Source of the DNA: Planctomycetota bacterium
GTDB lineage: Bacteria > Planctomycetota > Planctomycetia > Pirellulales > Lacipirellulaceae
NCBI GenBank assembly: GCA_013151315.1
Contig: JAADIN010000254.1
Location: 1-8,198 of the forward strand
Reading direction: 5' to 3'
DNA: 8,198 bases
Part shown: one piece after another, positions 5,679 through 8,198 of the stretch
Position numbering within the stretch: the first letter of the stretch is position 1
Layout: each line of letters begins with the position of its first letter
Made by a program: the position numbers and the translations under genes
The notes under the pieces: model-generated
What the model saw: only the letters and a program-made list of their open reading frames with translations
Told to the model about the DNA's origin: nothing
The model's database searches: none

Positions 5679-7156
5679 CAAAGTGTGTTCCGCTCACCAC
5701 CCAACACCTCCGGCCTAAGCTCCGCCACAATAAAAAACGAACCCGTGATGCAAATCAGTTGTTCTGACGTGGCAAGCTCCTGCACCAATTGCCAAGCATC
5801 GATCGGCAAGTCGCGCTCGTAGACACGATCGCCAGTCTCCGCCGGTCCCAATCGCCCGAGCTCCTCGCGCACCATTTGCCCAAGTTCCCCCGTGGGAACC
5901 GCCCGCGGATTCTCGCGGTACTGCGTTACCACCACCCGCCCAAAATGCGGCATCAACACCCGGACGATCCCCCGCACATCCTTATCTTGCGTGGCCGCGA
6001 GTAGCAAAATTCGGTTCTCTCCCGAAAAACTCGAATCGAACACTTCGACCAACGCCTCGGCCGACGCAACATTGTGGGCCACATCGAGCACCACCGTGGG
6101 CCGACGACTGACAATTTCAAACCGCCCCGGCAGCGACAACTTTGCCAGCGCCTGATGAATCGCCGCAGTAGAAATCGACCAGCCTTGCCTGCGCAGTTCG
6201 GCAATCGTCGCAATCGCCAGGGCCGCATTGGCCGCCTGATGCTCGCCCAGCAACCGTAGCGGCAAGCCCGTCAGTCGCAGGTGCTCCTCCGCAAAGTCGC
6301 CATCGAAATCCATGCGGCCCAGGGTCTCTTGGTTATCTGCCAAAAGGTCGTCCGTCAAAAGATTGGAGGAGAGCAGGCGAGGGCGATAGCGATGACGAAA
6401 ATCGCTTCCAGCCGCCAGCATCCGGCACCCGTGCTGCTTTGCGATCTCGGCAATTACCTGTCGAGGTGCCTTGTCCATGTGCCCACACAATACGGGCACC
6501 CCCGGCTTGATGATCCCCGCTTTCTCCGCCGCAATTTCCGGCAACGTCGTGCCCAATTGCTTCGTGTGATCAAGGCTAATGCTTGTGATGAGCGTCACCG
6601 CAGGCTGACAAACATTCGTCGAATCAAGCCTTCCTCCCAAGCCCACCTCGAGCACCGCGACATCAACTTTCCGCCGGGCAAAGTGCATCAGGGCAATCGC
6701 CGTAGTCAACTCAAAATAAGTCGGCCCCAGCGAGGTGTCCTCTCCAGCCAACTCCCGATCCATCGCCTGCACGACCGGACGCAACTCCTCGACCAGCGCC
6801 ACCAACTCTTCCCCTTCACACGGCATTCCATTGACAGCAAACCGTTCTTCGATCCGATCGAGATGCGGCGAGCTAAACAGCCCTGTCTCGTAGCCGGCCG
6901 CATGCAACATCGTGGCGATCATGGCCGCGGTCGACCCCTTTCCTTTGGTGCCCGCCACATGCACGATCGGAATCCCCGCATCGGGATTGCCCAGCCGATT
7001 GAGCAATTGCCGCATCCGATCGAGTTTCAGTTGTCGACGCCCATACGGAACCATTGCCGTACGTTCGTAATTAATCCGCCCCAAAAGAAATTCAATCGCC
7101 TCGGCACGCCGGCCAGCCGTATCCAAACCCGACTTTTTCGATTCCTTGGTGCTCAT
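5678..7156 (-). CDS. folC: FolC: dihydrofolate synthase / folylpolyglutamate synthase, 492 aa
   Basis: Cytoplasmic ATP-dependent Mur-ligase-family enzyme that adds glutamate to dihydropteroate and/or extends the polyglutamate tail of reduced folates. Motifs in order: P-loop HVAGTKGKGSTAAM (66-79), FSSPHL (94-99), PTYFELTTAIAL (145-156), LEVGLGGRLDSTNV (169-182), SLDHTKQLG (194-202) with EKAGIIKPGVPV (211-222), LLGEHQAANAALA (302-314), PGRFE (343-347), VLDVAHN (356-362) and ITGSFFIVAELR (470-481). The more usual form of the seventh-domain motif is DGAHNP; here it is DVAHNV. The protein is longer than the typical 420-440 residues, with a non-conserved N-terminus (1-18) and a variable insert at about 255-298. 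ATG at 7156 was chosen because it lies 30 bp after the DUF1570 stop; no Shine-Dalgarno precedes it, and later starts are possible since the first ~18 residues look unconserved. Whether it has one or both activities cannot be read from sequence. Confidence 0.94.
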   Translation of the reverse strand: MSTKESKKSGLDTAGRRAEAIEFLLGRINYERTAMVPYGRRQLKLDRMRQLLNRLGNPDAGIPIVHVAGTKGKGSTAAMIATMLHAAGYETGLFSSPHLDRIEERFAVNGMPCEGEELVALVEELRPVVQAMDRELAGEDTSLGPTYFELTTAIALMHFARRKVDVAVLEVGLGGRLDSTNVCQPAVTLITSISLDHTKQLGTTLPEIAAEKAGIIKPGVPVLCGHMDKAPRQVIAEIAKQHGCRMLAAGSDFRHRYRPRLLSSNLLTDDLLADNQETLGRMDFDGDFAEEHLRLTGLPLRLLGEHQAANAALAIATIAELRRQGWSISTAAIHQALAKLSLPGRFEIVSRRPTVVLDVAHNVASAEALVEVFDSSFSGENRILLLAATQDKDVRGIVRVLMPHFGRVVVTQYRENPRAVPTGELGQMVREELGRLGPAETGDRVYERDLPIDAWQLVQELATSEQLICITGSFFIVAELRPEVLGGERNTL

Positions 7157-7186
7157 AGTGCGCTTTGTGGTTCAATTCATGCAAAA

Positions 7187-8198
7187 CTACTTGAGCTTTG
7201 TCATCCGGCGGAAAAACTCGTCTTCGAGCTTCCCTAGATCATTGCCAAAATGCTTGCGAAAATCGGCCAGCCGCGAACTCTTGTCGTCCGCAACAAGCTG
7301 CGGTTTTTCGGCAAGCGTTTTCAGGTAGGCAGAATACTCTTTTGGTCGCCATTTGATAAGAAAATAATTCCAAGCCCACGCTGCCGCATAAGCGTCGACC
7401 GCCGTTCGCGGATCACGAAACAGCTTGTCATCGAGAACCATTTTTTTCATCGAAATGGCTTGCCCTGCATTCACCCTCTTTCGATACCGGTCCCAACGCG
7501 AGTAGATCTTGCCAATGCCGCCCCAACTTCGGCTGCCCGAGAGATCGGGCGTTTCAAAATAAACCGCCAAGCCCTCACTCAGCCAGATCGGACAGGGGCT
7601 ATAGCGAGTTTGCAGACCGCAGTTGAACGAGATCTGATGCGTCGCTTCATGGACGATCGTCGCAACCAACGGCTCGGCCTCGGGCTGAGACAACAGAGCC
7701 GTAATGTCGTGTTTCGTGCCCCGGCGACTACTCTGCCGACGCAGTTGCTGCATGCCCGTCAGATCGTACATCACGATTCGATTTGTCTGAAAACTGTAGT
7801 AGCCGATCGCGTTGCCGGCTCCGTCGCCCAGCTCTTTTGTGGCATGGCGAAGGTACGATGCCTTGTCGCTAAACACGAGCACCGCCAGCGGCGCTGTCGG
7901 CTCGTGAACCTCGCAACCTCGCTTTTTCCAAAAAGCGATAAATGCCCGTTGGAGCCGTTCGAGCAGAGAGCTACACCACCGGGCGTAGACTGGGGTCGTG
8001 TTGAAGACCACGACATAGTGCTTCGACTTATGGACTTGAAACCCGGGCCCCATCTCTTCGAGCAGCCGCTCGGCCAACTGTTTTTTATCGAGCAGCACCA
8101 ACGTCTTCGAGTCGCTCGACCGAGTGCGAATCGTCCTCGCATCGAGATGCCACATCGCCCCCTCGTCGGTTTCGAGCAGCATCGTGCCGTAATCGTCT
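7187..8198 (-). CDS. DUF1570-type putative zinc metallopeptidase (5' end beyond the window)
   Basis: The frame is open to the right edge, with codons for DDYGT before the first internal Met at 8182-8180, so the N-terminus is probably missing. Numbering from that Met, HEATH at 178-182 (bases 7651-7637) is a HExxH zinc motif, and WLSEGLAVYFE at 200-210 supplies E203 as the probable third ligand, as in gluzincins. The stretch before it (VVFNTTPVYARWCSSLLERL, about 58-77) and the FSDKASYLRHA region (104-114) fit the DUF1570 family as I remember it. The family is abundant in planctomycetes and its substrate is unknown. The start of the visible part (LLETDEGAMWHLDARTI) looks like a small beta-type N-terminal domain and suggests more sequence upstream, perhaps a signal peptide. 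The TAG stop lies 30 bp before folC, so the two are likely co-transcribed. Confidence 0.8.
   Translation of the reverse strand, partial: DDYGTMLLETDEGAMWHLDARTIRTRSSDSKTLVLLDKKQLAERLLEEMGPGFQVHKSKHYVVVFNTTPVYARWCSSLLERLQRAFIAFWKKRGCEVHEPTAPLAVLVFSDKASYLRHATKELGDGAGNAIGYYSFQTNRIVMYDLTGMQQLRRQSSRRGTKHDITALLSQPEAEPLVATIVHEATHQISFNCGLQTRYSPCPIWLSEGLAVYFETPDLSGSRSWGGIGKIYSRWDRYRKRVNAGQAISMKKMVLDDKLFRDPRTAVDAYAAAWAWNYFLIKWRPKEYSAYLKTLAEKPQLVADDKSSRLADFRKHFGNDLGKLEDEFFRRMTKLK

Noticed and set aside
5336..5767. 143-codon overlapping + strand frame across the small gene, the palindrome and the folC end
   Set aside because: It begins at a TTG without a ribosome binding site, reads through the terminator palindrome and into antisense folC, and its composition is not protein-like. 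The frame starting at 5355 has the good Shine-Dalgarno.
6281..7237. 318-codon open frame on the + strand opposite folC
   Set aside because: It is antisense to a gene with every expected FolC motif. The translation is His/Arg/Gln-rich without domains, as expected for a shadow of GC-rich coding DNA.

Overview
The window looks like chromosomal DNA of a planctomycete, most likely of the Pirellulales. This rests on family content: an MMPL/RND exporter of about 1060 residues with a long second extracytoplasmic loop, a secreted PDZ-S41 protease, a 91-residue Arg-rich protein of a type I associate with planctomycetes, and a DUF1570-type HExxH protein. The general lack of Shine-Dalgarno sequences and the moderately high GC fit too. 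No database search was possible, so the taxonomy is an inference.

Layout. Three genes lie on the + strand: the MMPL/RND permease (311-3493), the S41 C-terminal processing peptidase (3613-4956) and the small protein (5355-5630). Two lie on the - strand: a DUF1570-type metalloprotease-like gene, cut by the right edge (7187-8198), followed 30 bp downstream by folC (5678-7156), probably one transcription unit. The two groups converge on a perfect 30-bp palindrome (5649-5678) that looks like a bidirectional terminator and includes the last base of the folC stop codon. No RNA gene, CRISPR array, transposase or prophage gene is visible.

The least ordinary part is non-coding. The permease gene is bracketed by two copies of a dispersed repeat, at 1-97 and 3494-3603. 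Each has a palindromic core (CCGACACnnATCCG type) and blocks of telomere-like heptads (TAACCCC / TAAAGCC). The left copy looks cut by the window edge. The 398-bp gap before the small gene holds several hairpins and then the only convincing Shine-Dalgarno in the window.

Functionally the genes do not form an obvious pathway. The permease and S41 protease are both envelope proteins and are neighbours on one strand, but the repeat element separates them. folC belongs to folate metabolism. The DUF1570 protein is a putative zinc peptidase of unknown role. I see no clear new defence or biosynthetic system. The most notable points are the repeat element, the one-sided acidic pair and inserted domain of the RND protein, and the conserved-looking small protein.
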